Below, one piece after another: positions 9,861-19,195 of a stretch of 64,000 bases of DNA. Below the pieces are notes generated by a model. The model did no database searches. It was given only the letters and a program-made list of their open reading frames with translations, and was not told the DNA's origin. Source of the DNA: Pleomorphomonas koreensis DSM 23070 (GTDB lineage: Bacteria > Pseudomonadota > Alphaproteobacteria > Rhizobiales > Pleomorphomonadaceae); the NCBI RefSeq assembly GCF_000425185.1, contig NZ_AULH01000008.1:124001-188000 (forward strand), in the 5' to 3' direction. The stretch's first letter is position 1; the number at the start of each line of letters is the position of its first letter. Both the position numbers and the translations under genes were made by a program.

Positions 9861-10626
9861 CGGCGGAACTTCGCCGCACCTGCCGCGCCCAGAGACCGGG
9901 CGGCACTCCCATCAGCCGCCGGAAGGCGCGGCTGAAATGGCTCTGGTCGGCAAATCCGAGCGCCGCCGCCGCGTCGGCGATGGCCGCGCCGCCGAGAATG
10001 AGGCGCCGCGCCAGACGGAGCCGCGCTTCGAGCCGGTGCTCGGCCGGCGTCAATCCATAGAAGCGGCGGTAAAGACGGTGCAGGTGGAACGGCGACAGGC
10101 CGACCTGCCGGGCCAGGGCGGAGAGGTCCAGCGGCCGGCCGAGGTCGCCGGCGGCGACGCGCCGGGCAAGCCGTACCGGCCGGCAAGCGCCTGGAGGCGC
10201 ATCGCGCGAGGCCATCAGCGGGCCGGTCAACTCCAGCAAGGTCGAGACGAGCGGCCCGATGTCGGCATCGCCGGCCTCCGCCGCGCCGTGCAGGGCGTCG
10301 AAGGCGTCCGACCACGCCCGGTCGCGAACGATTCCCGCCGTCCAGCCAGGGATGGCAAAGGCGGCCGGATCCACCGCGACGATGCGATGGCCGCCGCCGG
10401 TGGCGGCCGATAGGGCGTGCGGAACGTCGGGCGGGATGACGAAGCCGTCGCCGGCCTGCAGCCGCCACGTTTCGCCGGGCAGCGTCAGGACCCGGCTCCC
10501 GGCATCGACCCGGCCGGCCACCAGCGAGCGGTGCGCGTGCATCGGCGTCGCCGGGGCGCTGCCCGCGCAGCGGACGGTGCCGACGCGCCCCGTGCCGTCG
10601 AGCCCGTGCCGAATGATCGCCGCCAC
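9832..10626 (-). CDS. AraC-family transcriptional regulator
   Basis: The 264-residue protein has an N-terminal cupin-like sensor domain with HAHRSLVAGRV and the beta-barrel segment GFVIPPDVPHALS. Its C-terminal part carries two helix-turn-helix motifs, LSALARQVGLSPFHLHRLYR and DAAAALGFADQSHFSRAFRR. The start is GTG. The target is unknown; the nearest candidates are the cupin gene 13 bases upstream on the same strand and the convergent ROK-cutC pair. Its N-terminal sensor and the neighbouring cupin suggest a small-molecule-responsive pair. Confidence 0.88.
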   Translation of the reverse strand: MAAIIRHGLDGTGRVGTVRCAGSAPATPMHAHRSLVAGRVDAGSRVLTLPGETWRLQAGDGFVIPPDVPHALSAATGGGHRIVAVDPAAFAIPGWTAGIVRDRAWSDAFDALHGAAEAGDADIGPLVSTLLELTGPLMASRDAPPGACRPVRLARRVAAGDLGRPLDLSALARQVGLSPFHLHRLYRRFYGLTPAEHRLEARLRLARRLILGGAAIADAAAALGFADQSHFSRAFRRLMGVPPGLWARQVRRSSAVSRRRPSAP

Positions 10627-10638
10627 GTCTCTGCCCCG

Positions 10639-11013
10639 TCAGTTGATTGCCGGCGAGAACAACGCCATCAGCACCATACCATCGGCGCCGGCGACGATCG
10701 AGTGCGGCCGCCCGCGCGGGATCACCATCAGCGCGCCCGGCGCGTAGGCCACCTGGTGGCCGTCAAGCTCCGCCCGCCCGTCGCCGGACACCACGAAATG
10801 CTGCTCGGTCTGCCCGTCGTGGCGGTGCGACAGCATGGCGCCACCCGGCGCGATCCGCACCATCAGCGTCGAGAAGGCGCCGCCGGTGGCTGTTCCCACG
10901 ACGAGCGGCTTCAGCTCGACGCCGGGGAAAGCCGGATGGGCCGACCAGCCGTCGGCACCAGATGTCGGAGCGGCCCTGTTTCCCTCGGCCAGCCGTTCGG
11001 TCATCGTCGTCAT
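10639..11013 (-). CDS. Single-domain cupin protein
   Basis: This 124-residue protein is one cupin barrel. Motif 1 is HRHDGQTEQHFVVSGDGRAEL and motif 2 is YAPGALMVIPRGRPHSI, with three histidines and a glutamate positioned as metal ligands. No enzyme activity can be assigned. Several ATGs are clustered at the start; 11013 is chosen because GGAG lies six bases before it. The gene is followed after 12 bases by the AraC-type regulator on the same strand and is divergent from the EamA transporter. Confidence 0.75.
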   Translation of the reverse strand: MTTMTERLAEGNRAAPTSGADGWSAHPAFPGVELKPLVVGTATGGAFSTLMVRIAPGGAMLSHRHDGQTEQHFVVSGDGRAELDGHQVAYAPGALMVIPRGRPHSIVAGADGMVLMALFSPAIN

Positions 11014-11203
11014 GATCATCTCCATCCGGCAGCATGCGGACATGACGAAGATAGCCGGCGGCGCGCCTTGCGGATTGGACGATCTTGCTTTTTTGGCGAT
11101 TGCCGCCGCTTGCGAGCCGCCCACCCCTCGCCTAACCTTGACGGGACTGAGTCCGGCGGCACAGGGACGCGATACGGGACTCCGCGACACTGGGGGATCC
11201 TTC

Positions 11204-12070
11204 GTGGCCATCAGCGACAACATCAGGGGCGCCGTGCTTACCGTCTGCGCCTTCGGCATCTTTTCGTGCGCCGATACCGTCGTCAAATTCGAGAGCCAGT
11301 TCCTGTCGGTTCCTGCCGTCACGGCGATGGTCACCGGCGCGGCGACGCTGTTCGTGGCGCTCTACGCAGTTCTCAAAGGCGAGGGTCGCACCCTTCTGCC
11401 GGCAACGCCGGCCTTCACGCTCGGCCGCGGCGCGCTCCTGGCCAGCGAGACGGCGATCATCTACTACGCCTTCTCGGTCATCCCGCTCACCGATGTCTAC
11501 GTGCTGACCTTCCTGACGCCGATCTTCGTGTCGGTGATCGCCGTGCTCGGTCTCAGGGAACGGCCGTCGCCGCTGGTGGCGGCCGGCGTGGCGCTCGGCT
11601 TCGTCGGCGTGCTGGTCGCCTTCCAGCCCGGCGCCATGGGCCTCAGCCTCGGCCATATCGCCGCCGCCGGCTCGGCGCTGATCTTCGCCGTGACGCTGGT
11701 GATGATCCGCATCGCGCCGCCGCGCGAATCCGACCTGGCGCTGGTGATCAGCCCCTTGGCCATCCTGGCGATCGGCAGCGGCCTAGTCACCGCGTTCAGC
11801 GGCGGCTTTCCGGCCATCACGGCCGGCGAAGCGGCGATCCTGCTGCTCGGCGGCGCCTGCCTGTTCGCCGGCAACCTGTTGATCGTCCGTGCCTATCGCC
11901 TCGGTGCCGCCTCGTTCCTGGCGCCGTTCCAGTATTGCCTGATCTTCTGGGGCGCGCTGGCCGGCTGGCTGGTGTTCGGCGCCTCGGTGGAGCTGTTCAC
12001 CTGGATCGGCGCGGCGATCATCATCGCTGCCGGCCTGATGGTGCTGAAGGCCGAACGGGCGCCGGCCTGA
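11204..12070 (+). CDS. EamA (DMT superfamily) transporter
   Basis: The 288-residue protein has ten predicted membrane helices in two EamA repeats, with the typical repeat endings TFLTPIFVSVIAVLGLRERP and PFQYCLIFWGALAGWLVFG. It is an inner-membrane carrier of unknown substrate, probably an exporter or importer of a small metabolite. The start is taken as GTG at 11204, giving MAISDNIRG, because GGGGGAT precedes it and the upstream in-frame sequence is not protein-like. It is convergent with the alpha/beta hydrolase gene, with only three bases between their stops. Confidence 0.82.
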   Translation: MAISDNIRGAVLTVCAFGIFSCADTVVKFESQFLSVPAVTAMVTGAATLFVALYAVLKGEGRTLLPATPAFTLGRGALLASETAIIYYAFSVIPLTDVYVLTFLTPIFVSVIAVLGLRERPSPLVAAGVALGFVGVLVAFQPGAMGLSLGHIAAAGSALIFAVTLVMIRIAPPRESDLALVISPLAILAIGSGLVTAFSGGFPAITAGEAAILLLGGACLFAGNLLIVRAYRLGAASFLAPFQYCLIFWGALAGWLVFGASVELFTWIGAAIIIAAGLMVLKAERAPA

Positions 12071-12073
12071 GCC

Positions 12074-12916
12074 TCAGACCGTCCGGAGGAAGGCCAGCAT
12101 CTCCGCCGCCAGCACAGGCAGCTCCGGCGGCGGCAGTTCGTGGCCGACGCCGTGCAGCACGGTGAACCGCGCGCCGGCGATGCCCTCGGCCAGCGCCCGG
12201 CCGTTGACCAGCGGCAGCACCGGGTCCTCGGCGCCGTGGATCACCAGCACCGGCTGGCGGATGTCGCGGAAGCGGCCCGTCCAGTCGCCGTCGAGCGCCA
12301 GCCGGCTATGGTTGAAGGCGGCGGCGATCGTGCCGGTGCGATCGAGGACGCGCTCGATTACCGCCCGTTCGCCCCTGGCGTCGAAGCCGTGACGGGAGCC
12401 GGCGCAGAGCAGCGATCCGTCGAGGAGGAAGCCGGCCACCGCCGCCCGGTCGCTCCAGTCGAGCGTCGCCGCCTCGTCGAAATGCGCCATGACGGCGTCG
12501 GAGATATGGGAGAGCGGCTCGCCGTCCCAGCCGAGCGGCTCGCTGGCGATCAGCGTCAGCGACCGCACCCGTTCGGGCTGCGTCAGGGCGGCCATCTGGC
12601 CGATCAGGCCGCCGAGCGACATGCCCACAACATGCGCCGCCGGCAGATCATAGCCGTCGAGCACGGCGAACAGATCGCCGACCATGTCCTCGACCGTATA
12701 GCCCGGCTCGCCGGCCGGGCCGGTGGTCGACTGGCCGGTGTCGCGGTGATCGAAGCGGATCACCCGGAAGCCGCCGGCGGCGAGGCGCCGGCAGAGCGCG
12801 TCCGGCCAGCCGAGCATGGAGGCGGTCGCCCCCATCACCAGCACCAGCGCCGGGTCCTCCGGCGCGCCGAAGCTCTCGGTCATCAGCGAAACCGGTCCGT
12901 TGGCCACCTGTTTCAT
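12074..12916 (-). CDS. Alpha/beta hydrolase
   Basis: The 280-residue protein has a full alpha/beta-hydrolase triad: nucleophile S100 in GMSLGG, D231 in HGAEDPVLP and H259 in HGVGHELPP. The oxyanion region is MGATASMLGWP and the strand-4 motif is RFDHRDTGQS. It resembles TAP-like or proline-iminopeptidase-like esterases, but no substrate can be named. It lies 23 bases downstream of the lactate-dehydrogenase-like gene on the same strand and is probably co-transcribed with it. Confidence 0.85.
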   Translation of the reverse strand: MKQVANGPVSLMTESFGAPEDPALVLVMGATASMLGWPDALCRRLAAGGFRVIRFDHRDTGQSTTGPAGEPGYTVEDMVGDLFAVLDGYDLPAAHVVGMSLGGLIGQMAALTQPERVRSLTLIASEPLGWDGEPLSHISDAVMAHFDEAATLDWSDRAAVAGFLLDGSLLCAGSRHGFDARGERAVIERVLDRTGTIAAAFNHSRLALDGDWTGRFRDIRQPVLVIHGAEDPVLPLVNGRALAEGIAGARFTVLHGVGHELPPPELPVLAAEMLAFLRTV

Positions 12917-12939
12917 CGCTGCCTCCCTGTTCGTTCCCG

Positions 12940-13884
12940 TCAGCCGGTCCGCCGCCCCTCGGCCTCATCGAGCAGCGCCAGCACGTGGGCGTGCGACGCC
13001 TCGAAGGCGGCCTGCTCCTCGTCGGTGAAGCGGCAGGCGACGACGCGCTCGCGGCCGGCCCGGCCGATGACAGAGGGCACGCTCATCACCACGTCGGAGA
13101 CGCCGTATTCGCCGTCGAGCAGCGTGCCGACCGGCAGCACCGAGCGTTCGTTGCCGGCGATCGCCCGGATGATGCGGAACACCGAAGCGGCGATGCCGTG
13201 GTTGGTGTTGCCCTTGCCGGCGAAGATGTCGAGACCGATCTGCAACACCCGCCGCCGGACCTCGGCGCGGTCGATCGGCGGCAGGCCGTTGAGCTGGCAA
13301 TAGCTGTCGACGTCGAGGCCACAGACGTTGCAGAGGCTCCACGGGATGAAGCCGGTGTCGCTGTGGTCGCCGAGAACCCAGCCGAAGATGTTCTTCGGGT
13401 CGATCGCCACGTGCTCGCTGACGATGCGCATGAAGCGGGCGGTATCGACGATGGTACCGAGGCTGATCACCCGCTCCTTCGGGAAGGAGGAATGACGCAG
13501 CACCACCTGCACCAGGATATCGACCGGATTGGTGACCATCAGCACGATGGCGCCGGGCGAGGTCTTCTCCACCTCGGCGATGATCGACCGCATGATGGCG
13601 CTGTTGATGCGGGCGAGCGCGTCCCGCGTCTGGCCGGCCTTGATCTGGGCGCCGGCGGTGATCACCACGATGTCGCTGCCGGCGGCGTCGGCGTAGTCGC
13701 CCGAAACGAGGCGGGGGTTCTGCGCGTAGATGAAGGACGTCGTATGCGAGAAGTCCCAGATTTCCGCCTGCGCCTTGGCCACCGCCTGGTCGATCACCAC
13801 GATCTCCGAGGCGATGCCGCTGTTGAGGAGATGGCCGACCACCTCGGTGCCGACCGCCCCCATGCCGATGACCGTGATCTTCAT
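12940..13884 (-). CDS. L-lactate/malate dehydrogenase family 2-hydroxyacid dehydrogenase
   Basis: The 314-residue protein has the NAD-binding start ITVIGMGAVGTEV and the LDH/MDH catalytic set D147, R150 and H174. These are spaced exactly as D168-R171-H195 in classical LDH. At the substrate-discriminating position it has Q80 (AGAQIKAGQTR), which favours lactate-like or larger 2-oxoacids over oxaloacetate. The active-site motif reads GDHSDT where most relatives have GEHGDS, so specificity may differ; an L-2-hydroxyisocaproate dehydrogenase-like role is possible. It precedes an alpha/beta hydrolase on the same strand. Confidence 0.87.
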   Translation of the reverse strand: MKITVIGMGAVGTEVVGHLLNSGIASEIVVIDQAVAKAQAEIWDFSHTTSFIYAQNPRLVSGDYADAAGSDIVVITAGAQIKAGQTRDALARINSAIMRSIIAEVEKTSPGAIVLMVTNPVDILVQVVLRHSSFPKERVISLGTIVDTARFMRIVSEHVAIDPKNIFGWVLGDHSDTGFIPWSLCNVCGLDVDSYCQLNGLPPIDRAEVRRRVLQIGLDIFAGKGNTNHGIAASVFRIIRAIAGNERSVLPVGTLLDGEYGVSDVVMSVPSVIGRAGRERVVACRFTDEEQAAFEASHAHVLALLDEAEGRRTG

Positions 13885-13967
13885 CGCCGCCCCCGCCGCT
13901 GCAACCGCTGACCGAAGTCTAGATCACGTTCGCGGCGGCGGGGCAATTGCCGGGATGTCGCAACGCG

Positions 13968-14747
13968 TCAGCGCAAAAGGCCCTGGCCGCCGTCGATCCA
14001 CACCGGGGTGCCGGTGATGTGGGTGGAGGCGTCGCCGACCAGGAAGGAGATCAGCCGGGCGACATCCTCCGGCTGGCCGGGATCGCCGCCGGTGATCGGT
14101 ATCTCGCCTTCCGGCCACTCCACGGGAACGGCGGTCTCGTGCTCGCCGCGCACCGTCGTGTTGTCGTCGATGCTGGTCTCGATCGCTCCCGGACAGACGG
14201 CGTTGACGCGGATGCGGTAGCGGCCAAGCTCCAGCGCCAGTTGCTGGACCATGGCAAGCTGGGCCGCCTTGGTCGCGGCATAGGCGGTGGCGCCGGGGGT
14301 GGTGAAAGTGCGCGTGCCGTTGATCGAGGAAACGATGACGATCGCCCCGCCCTCGCCGCGCTTCATGTGCGGCACCGTCGAGCGCAGCGTCAGATAGGTG
14401 CCGCGAAGGTTGACGGCGATCGTCTTGTCCCACTCCTCGGGGGTGATGTCCTCGATCGGTGCCCACGTGCCGTTGATGGAGGCGTTGGCCACCACGGCGT
14501 CGAGCCGGCCGAAGCGCTTGACGAGGCGGGCGATGGCCGCTTCCATCTCGTCCTCGCGGGAGATGTCGGCGTCGAGCGTCTCGGTGTCGGCGCCCGCATC
14601 CCGCAGCAGCGCCGCCACCTCGTTCAGTTCCGATACCGTATGCCCGAGCAGGCCGACGGCGAAGCCGTTGCCGGCCAGCTCGATGGCGGTGGCCCGCCCG
14701 ATGCCCGAACCCGCTCCCGTCACCAAGGCGACTTTTCCTGTGCTCAT
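13968..14747 (-). CDS. Short-chain dehydrogenase/reductase (classical SDR)
   Basis: The 259-residue protein has the cofactor motif TGAGSGIG (10-17), NAS in place of the usual NNAG, catalytic S141, Y156 and K160 (YAATK), and the C-terminal WIDGGQGLLR typical of FabG-like enzymes. A NAD(P)-dependent oxidoreductase on a sugar, polyol or ketone is expected. The ATG at 14747 has GGGAGGGGG just before it and gives the normal N-terminus, unlike a 19-codon upstream extension. It is followed on the same strand by the LDH-like gene. Confidence 0.87.
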   Translation of the reverse strand: MSTGKVALVTGAGSGIGRATAIELAGNGFAVGLLGHTVSELNEVAALLRDAGADTETLDADISREDEMEAAIARLVKRFGRLDAVVANASINGTWAPIEDITPEEWDKTIAVNLRGTYLTLRSTVPHMKRGEGGAIVIVSSINGTRTFTTPGATAYAATKAAQLAMVQQLALELGRYRIRVNAVCPGAIETSIDDNTTVRGEHETAVPVEWPEGEIPITGGDPGQPEDVARLISFLVGDASTHITGTPVWIDGGQGLLR

Positions 14748-15167
14748 GTCCCCCTCCCAACCGTTTTGCGATGGATCGCAGCCCGACGCTCCGTCCGGTT
14801 GCATCGGCGCTGCCTTTTGACCTCGCTTCTAGTGGCCCCCGACCTTTTGTGATGCCGGCCCCCGTCTTCCGGCGCAGGACTCACTGGAGTATGATGCTCG
14901 CTGGAATCTCCACTTGCTGGTTGTACGCTTTTCAGCGTTTGACGGTTCCCGCGTCCAGAAATCCGTCCGGTCTGTTTCGATTTCCCGGCACACCTCGATC
15001 GGCGAGCGTTCAGGCTTCTCCTGTCGTCGGTCGAACCGCGTTGCTCGACGATTGTTCCCTTGCGTCTGCTTTCCCCCATTTCACGGGGAACAAATTCATG
15101 ACGGCCCAGTTGCGCAATGTCGTTTGGGGCGAGGGATTGCAGCCCGTCGTCCGGCAGGGAGAGGTTG
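14748..15167. other. Divergent intergenic region between the SDR gene and glgA
   Basis: These 420 bases separate two divergent genes and must hold both promoters. Only short implausible reading frames occur. I see no strong palindrome, terminator or recognisable RNA. The GGGAGAGG before glgA is at its right edge. Confidence 0.5.
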
Positions 15168-16739
15168 ATGCAGTTGACCCGGAAAATCGAAACCCCCGAA
15201 CCGGACGGCGACGACAACAGGGCCTTCCGCCTGGTCTCGCCGGATGCCGGACGCGACAATCGCCCGGTCCGCCTGTTCGAGCCGCTGACCATCCTTGCGG
15301 TGGCTTCGGAAGTGTTCCCGCTGGTCAAGACCGGCGGGCTGGCCGATGTCATCGGCTCGCTGCCCAAGTCGCTGCTGCCGCAGGGCATTTCGACGCGGAC
15401 GCTGATCCCGGCCTATCCCCTGGCGCTCGCCAACTGCCGGCGGCGGGAAGCGATCGGTCGCCTGTCGGTACTCGGCGCGGACGCCACGGTCTGGCGGGGC
15501 CATTGCGAGGGACTGGAGTTGCTGCTGCTCGATTGCCCGGAGCTGTTCGAGCGGCGCGGCGGTCCCTATATCGACGGTCACGGCCGCGACTTTCATGACA
15601 ACTGGCGGCGCTTCGCCGTCCTGTCGGCCGCCGCCGCGCAGATCGCCGCCGAGGGCATCGGCGGCTGGCGGCCCGACGTCGTCCATCTGCACGACTGGCA
15701 GGCGGCGCTCACCGCCGCCTACATGCGGGCGGCCGGCCTCGATCTGCCGATCGTGCTCACCATCCACAATCTCGCCTTCCAGGGCCAGTTTCCGGCCGGA
15801 GTATTTCCGGCGCTCGGCCTGCCCGACCATTTCTCAAGCGTCGACTGCCTGGAGTATTACGGTGACATCAGCTACCTGAAGGCCGGCATCCGCCTCTCGG
15901 ATGCGGTGACCACCGTCTCTCCCACCTACGCCCGCGAAATTCTGACCGAGGAGCAGGGCATGGGCATGGCCGGCGTGCTCCAGTCGCGGCGGCAGGTGCT
16001 CTCCGGCATCGTCAACGGCATCGACCAGACCATCTGGAACCCGTTCACCGATCCCCACATTCCGCAGAACTACGACGCGCGCAGCATCGACCGGCGGCGG
16101 GTGAACCGGACGATGATCGAGCGGCAGTTCGGCCTGACGCCGGGCGACGGGCCGATCCTCAGCGTCATCAGCCGCCTGACATGGCAGAAGGGTATCGACC
16201 TCCTGGCACCGCTGGTCTCCGGCATCGTCGAGCGCGGCGCCCGGCTGATCATCCTCGGCGAGGGCGACCCCGGCATCGTCTACGGCCTACTGGAGCAGGT
16301 GCGGCAGCATTCCGGCCATGTCGTCATTCACGTCGGCTACAGCGAGGAGTCCGCTCATCTGCTGCACGCCGGCAGCGACATCGTGCTGCAACCGTCGCGT
16401 TTCGAGCCCTGCGGCCTCACCCAGCTCTATGCGCTGCGCTACGGGGCCATCCCGATCGTCGCCCGCACCGGCGGTCTGGCCGAGACGGTGATCGACGCCA
16501 ACGAGGCGGCGGCATCGGCCGGCGTGGCCACCGGTTTCAAGTTCCATCCCGGCTCGTCCGACGATCTCTACCACGCGATTCACCGAGCGCTGACCGCCTT
16601 CGACAATGTCGATTTCTGGCGTGAATTGCAGACGCAGGCGATGCGCACCGATTTCGGCTGGAGCCGCAGCGCCGAGCGTTACGCCCGGCTCTACCGGCAG
16701 CTCGTCCGCAGCCGCGTGGCGGCGCGGCGGGAAGCCTGA
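15168..16739 (+). CDS. glgA: Glycogen synthase (ADP-glucose), GT5
   Basis: The 523-residue enzyme extends alpha-1,4-glucan chains from ADP-glucose. It shows the N-terminal ADP-glucose motif VKTGGLADVIG, the acceptor-domain HDWQAALTA, the second lysine motif SRLTWQKGIDLL and the C-terminal RFEPCGLTQLYALRYG with the conserved glutamate. About 40 residues precede the usual LTILAVASEVFPLVK start of the family. The ATG is well placed behind GGGAGAGG, so this charged extension appears real. No other glg gene is in the window, which is unusual since glgA is normally clustered with glgB, glgC or glgX. Confidence 0.93.
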   Translation: MQLTRKIETPEPDGDDNRAFRLVSPDAGRDNRPVRLFEPLTILAVASEVFPLVKTGGLADVIGSLPKSLLPQGISTRTLIPAYPLALANCRRREAIGRLSVLGADATVWRGHCEGLELLLLDCPELFERRGGPYIDGHGRDFHDNWRRFAVLSAAAAQIAAEGIGGWRPDVVHLHDWQAALTAAYMRAAGLDLPIVLTIHNLAFQGQFPAGVFPALGLPDHFSSVDCLEYYGDISYLKAGIRLSDAVTTVSPTYAREILTEEQGMGMAGVLQSRRQVLSGIVNGIDQTIWNPFTDPHIPQNYDARSIDRRRVNRTMIERQFGLTPGDGPILSVISRLTWQKGIDLLAPLVSGIVERGARLIILGEGDPGIVYGLLEQVRQHSGHVVIHVGYSEESAHLLHAGSDIVLQPSRFEPCGLTQLYALRYGAIPIVARTGGLAETVIDANEAAASAGVATGFKFHPGSSDDLYHAIHRALTAFDNVDFWRELQTQAMRTDFGWSRSAERYARLYRQLVRSRVAARREA

Positions 16740-16773
16740 GCCGTTCAGCCCGCGTCAGCCGGCTGCGCCTCAA

Positions 16774-17778
16774 TCAGTGGTAGCCTTCCCCCGGCCGCAC
16801 CTTGCCGCGGAACACCCAGTAGGCATAGGCCGTGTAGATAAGGATGATCGGGATCAGCACCGCCGCCCCCACCAGCAGGAAGGCAAGGCTGGCCTCAGGC
16901 GCGGCGGCCTCCGCGATGGTCAGCGACGGCGGCACGATATAGGGATAGAAGCTGATGCCGATGCCGGCATAGCCGAGCACGAACAGGCCGAGCGCCGCCA
17001 AAAACGGCTGGAGGTCCTTCTCACGGTTGAGGCCGGACAGGATGGCGGCGGCGGCCGCCAGCACCAGGAGCGGCACCACCACGCTGAAGATCACCGTCGG
17101 GAAGCTGAACCAGCGGCCGAGATAGTGCGGCGCGATCAGCGGCGTCCACAGGCTGAACACCGCCATGCCCGCCAGCGTCAGATAAGTGGCCGGCCGGGCG
17201 ATCTGCCGTGCCCGGGCGGCGAGGTCGCCGGTGGTCTTCATCGCCAGCCAGGTGGCGCCGAGCAGCGCGTAGCCGACGACCAGCGACACGCCGGTCGCCA
17301 CCGAGAAGGGCGTCAGCCAGTCCCACCAGCCGCCGGCATAGGCACGGTCGACCACCGGGATTCCCTGGATCAGCGTGCCGAGCGAGATGCCCTGCATGAA
17401 GGCGGCGATCATCGAGCCGCCGGCAAAGCCCCAGTCCCATACCCTCAGCCAGCGCTTGGTGCGCCAGCGATACTCAAAGGCGACGCCGCGGAAGATCAGT
17501 CCGAGCAGCATGGCGATCAGCGGCGCGTAGAGCGCCGGCAGCACCGTGGCATAAGCCAGCGGGAAGACGGCGAGCAGGCCGCCGCCGCCCATCACCAGCC
17601 AGGTCTCGTTGCCGTCCCACACCGGCGCCACGGTGTTCATCATCGTGTCGCGGTCGCCCTTGTGGCGGAAGAACGGGAACAGGATGCCGATGCCGAGATC
17701 GAAGCCGTCCAGCACCACGTAGGCGAGTACCGAGAAGGCGATCAGAAAGGCCCAGACGAAAGCGAGGTCAATGCCCAT
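16774..17778 (-). CDS. cydB: Cytochrome bd-type quinol oxidase subunit II
   Basis: The 334-residue membrane protein starts with the CydB signature of a first helix ending in VVLDGFDLGIGILFPF. It has the further blocks WDGNETWLV and RGVAFEYRW and eight or nine helices in total. With CydA it forms the high-affinity terminal oxidase that reduces oxygen under microaerobic or stress conditions. Its start overlaps the cydA stop by 11 bases. No cydX or cydDC genes follow in the window. Confidence 0.93.
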   Translation of the reverse strand: MGIDLAFVWAFLIAFSVLAYVVLDGFDLGIGILFPFFRHKGDRDTMMNTVAPVWDGNETWLVMGGGGLLAVFPLAYATVLPALYAPLIAMLLGLIFRGVAFEYRWRTKRWLRVWDWGFAGGSMIAAFMQGISLGTLIQGIPVVDRAYAGGWWDWLTPFSVATGVSLVVGYALLGATWLAMKTTGDLAARARQIARPATYLTLAGMAVFSLWTPLIAPHYLGRWFSFPTVIFSVVVPLLVLAAAAAILSGLNREKDLQPFLAALGLFVLGYAGIGISFYPYIVPPSLTIAEAAAPEASLAFLLVGAAVLIPIILIYTAYAYWVFRGKVRPGEGYH

Positions 17779-19195
17779 CGGTATCTCCCTGCAGTTTGGG
17801 CTGCGCCGGACCGGGCGTGATGCCGGCCGTTCTGACCGGCCCCTTGTCCAGCTCCTCCTCCGCCGTATCGACCGTTTCGGCCGGCAGACGCGCCAGCAGG
17901 CGGAAGATGTAGAAGACGCCCGCCCCGAACACGAAGAAATAGACCAGCATGAAGGCGATGAGCGAGGCGGCGACGGCCGGCGTGGCGATCGGCGACACGG
18001 CATCGGCCGTCAGCAGGTGGCCGTAGACGAGATAGGGCTGGCGACCGACCTCGGTGGTGATCCAGCCGGCCAGCACGGCGACAAAACCGGCCGGCCCCAT
18101 GGCGACGGCGGCCCTGAGCAGCCAGCGATCCTCGGTGAGCCGCCCGCGCCACCAGGCGACGGCCGACCACAGCCCCAGCAGCAGCATCGCCATCCCGAGC
18201 CCCACCATGACGCGGAACGACCAGAAAACCACCGCGACGGGCGGCTGCAACTCGTCGGGAATGGTGTCGAGGCCGGCGAGCGGCTCGTTCCAGCCGTGCT
18301 TGAGGATCAGGCTGGAGAGGCCGGGGATCGATATCTCGTAGTCGACGCGCTTGTTCGCCTGATCGGGCAGGCCGAACAGGATCAGCGGCGCGCCGTTGGG
18401 ATGGCTGTCGAAATGGCCCTCCATGGCCATCACCTTCGCCGGCTGGTGTTCCAGCGTGTTGAGGCCGTGCTGGTCGCCGGCGAAGATCTGTAGCGGCGCC
18501 ACCACCGCCACCATGCCCATGGCCATGGCGAACATGGTGGCGCTGCGGCGCGGCGCCAGCCCGCGCAGCAGGTGCCAGGCGCCGCAGGCGCCGACCGCCA
18601 GCGCCGTGGTGAGATAGGCGGCGAGCACCATGTGCACCAGGCGGTAGGGGAAGGACGGATTGAAGATGACCGCCCACCAGTCGAGCGGCACGAACTGGCC
18701 CGCCTCGTTGATGCCGAAGCCGGCCGGCGTCTGCATCCACGAATTGGCGGCAAGGATCCAGGTGGCCGACAAGAGCGTGCCGAGCGCCACCATGCCGGTG
18801 GCGAAGAGGTGCAGGCCGGGGCCGACACGCTTCAGGCCGAACAGCATGACGCCGAGGAAGCCCGCCTCAAGGAAGAAGGCGGTCAGCACCTCGTAGCCCA
18901 TCAGCGGCCCGATCACCGGCCCGGCCTTGTCGGCGAAGCTGCTCCAGTTGGTGCCGAACTGGTAGGACATGACGATGCCGGAGACGACGCCCATGGCGAA
19001 CACCACGGCGAAGATCGTCTTCCAGAACTCGAACAGCTCCTCGTAGACCTGCCGCTTGGTGATCAGCCACAGCGCATTGAGAACGAACAGATAGCTCGCC
19101 AGCCCGATGGTGAAGGCGGGAAAGAAGATATGGAAGGAGATGGTGAAGGCGAACTGAAGCCGCGCCAGCAGCAGCGCGTCGAAGTGCTCAAGCAT
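17768..19195 (-). CDS. cydA: Cytochrome bd-type quinol oxidase subunit I
   Basis: The 475-residue subunit carries the haem b and d binding helices and the quinol site. Visible signatures are RLQFAFTISFHIFFP with the N-terminal haem-ligand histidine (H22), GTNWSSFADKAG, MEGHFDS and EVGRQPYLVYGHLLTAD. The region between helices 6 and 7 is short compared with E. coli CydA. This fits the short-Q-loop, CIO-like branch described as cyanide-tolerant; assignment to that branch is by length only. It is the first gene of the cydAB operon and is divergent from gcd across a 439-base gap. Confidence 0.93.
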   Translation of the reverse strand: MLEHFDALLLARLQFAFTISFHIFFPAFTIGLASYLFVLNALWLITKRQVYEELFEFWKTIFAVVFAMGVVSGIVMSYQFGTNWSSFADKAGPVIGPLMGYEVLTAFFLEAGFLGVMLFGLKRVGPGLHLFATGMVALGTLLSATWILAANSWMQTPAGFGINEAGQFVPLDWWAVIFNPSFPYRLVHMVLAAYLTTALAVGACGAWHLLRGLAPRRSATMFAMAMGMVAVVAPLQIFAGDQHGLNTLEHQPAKVMAMEGHFDSHPNGAPLILFGLPDQANKRVDYEISIPGLSSLILKHGWNEPLAGLDTIPDELQPPVAVVFWSFRVMVGLGMAMLLLGLWSAVAWWRGRLTEDRWLLRAAVAMGPAGFVAVLAGWITTEVGRQPYLVYGHLLTADAVSPIATPAVAASLIAFMLVYFFVFGAGVFYIFRLLARLPAETVDTAEEELDKGPVRTAGITPGPAQPKLQGDTDGH

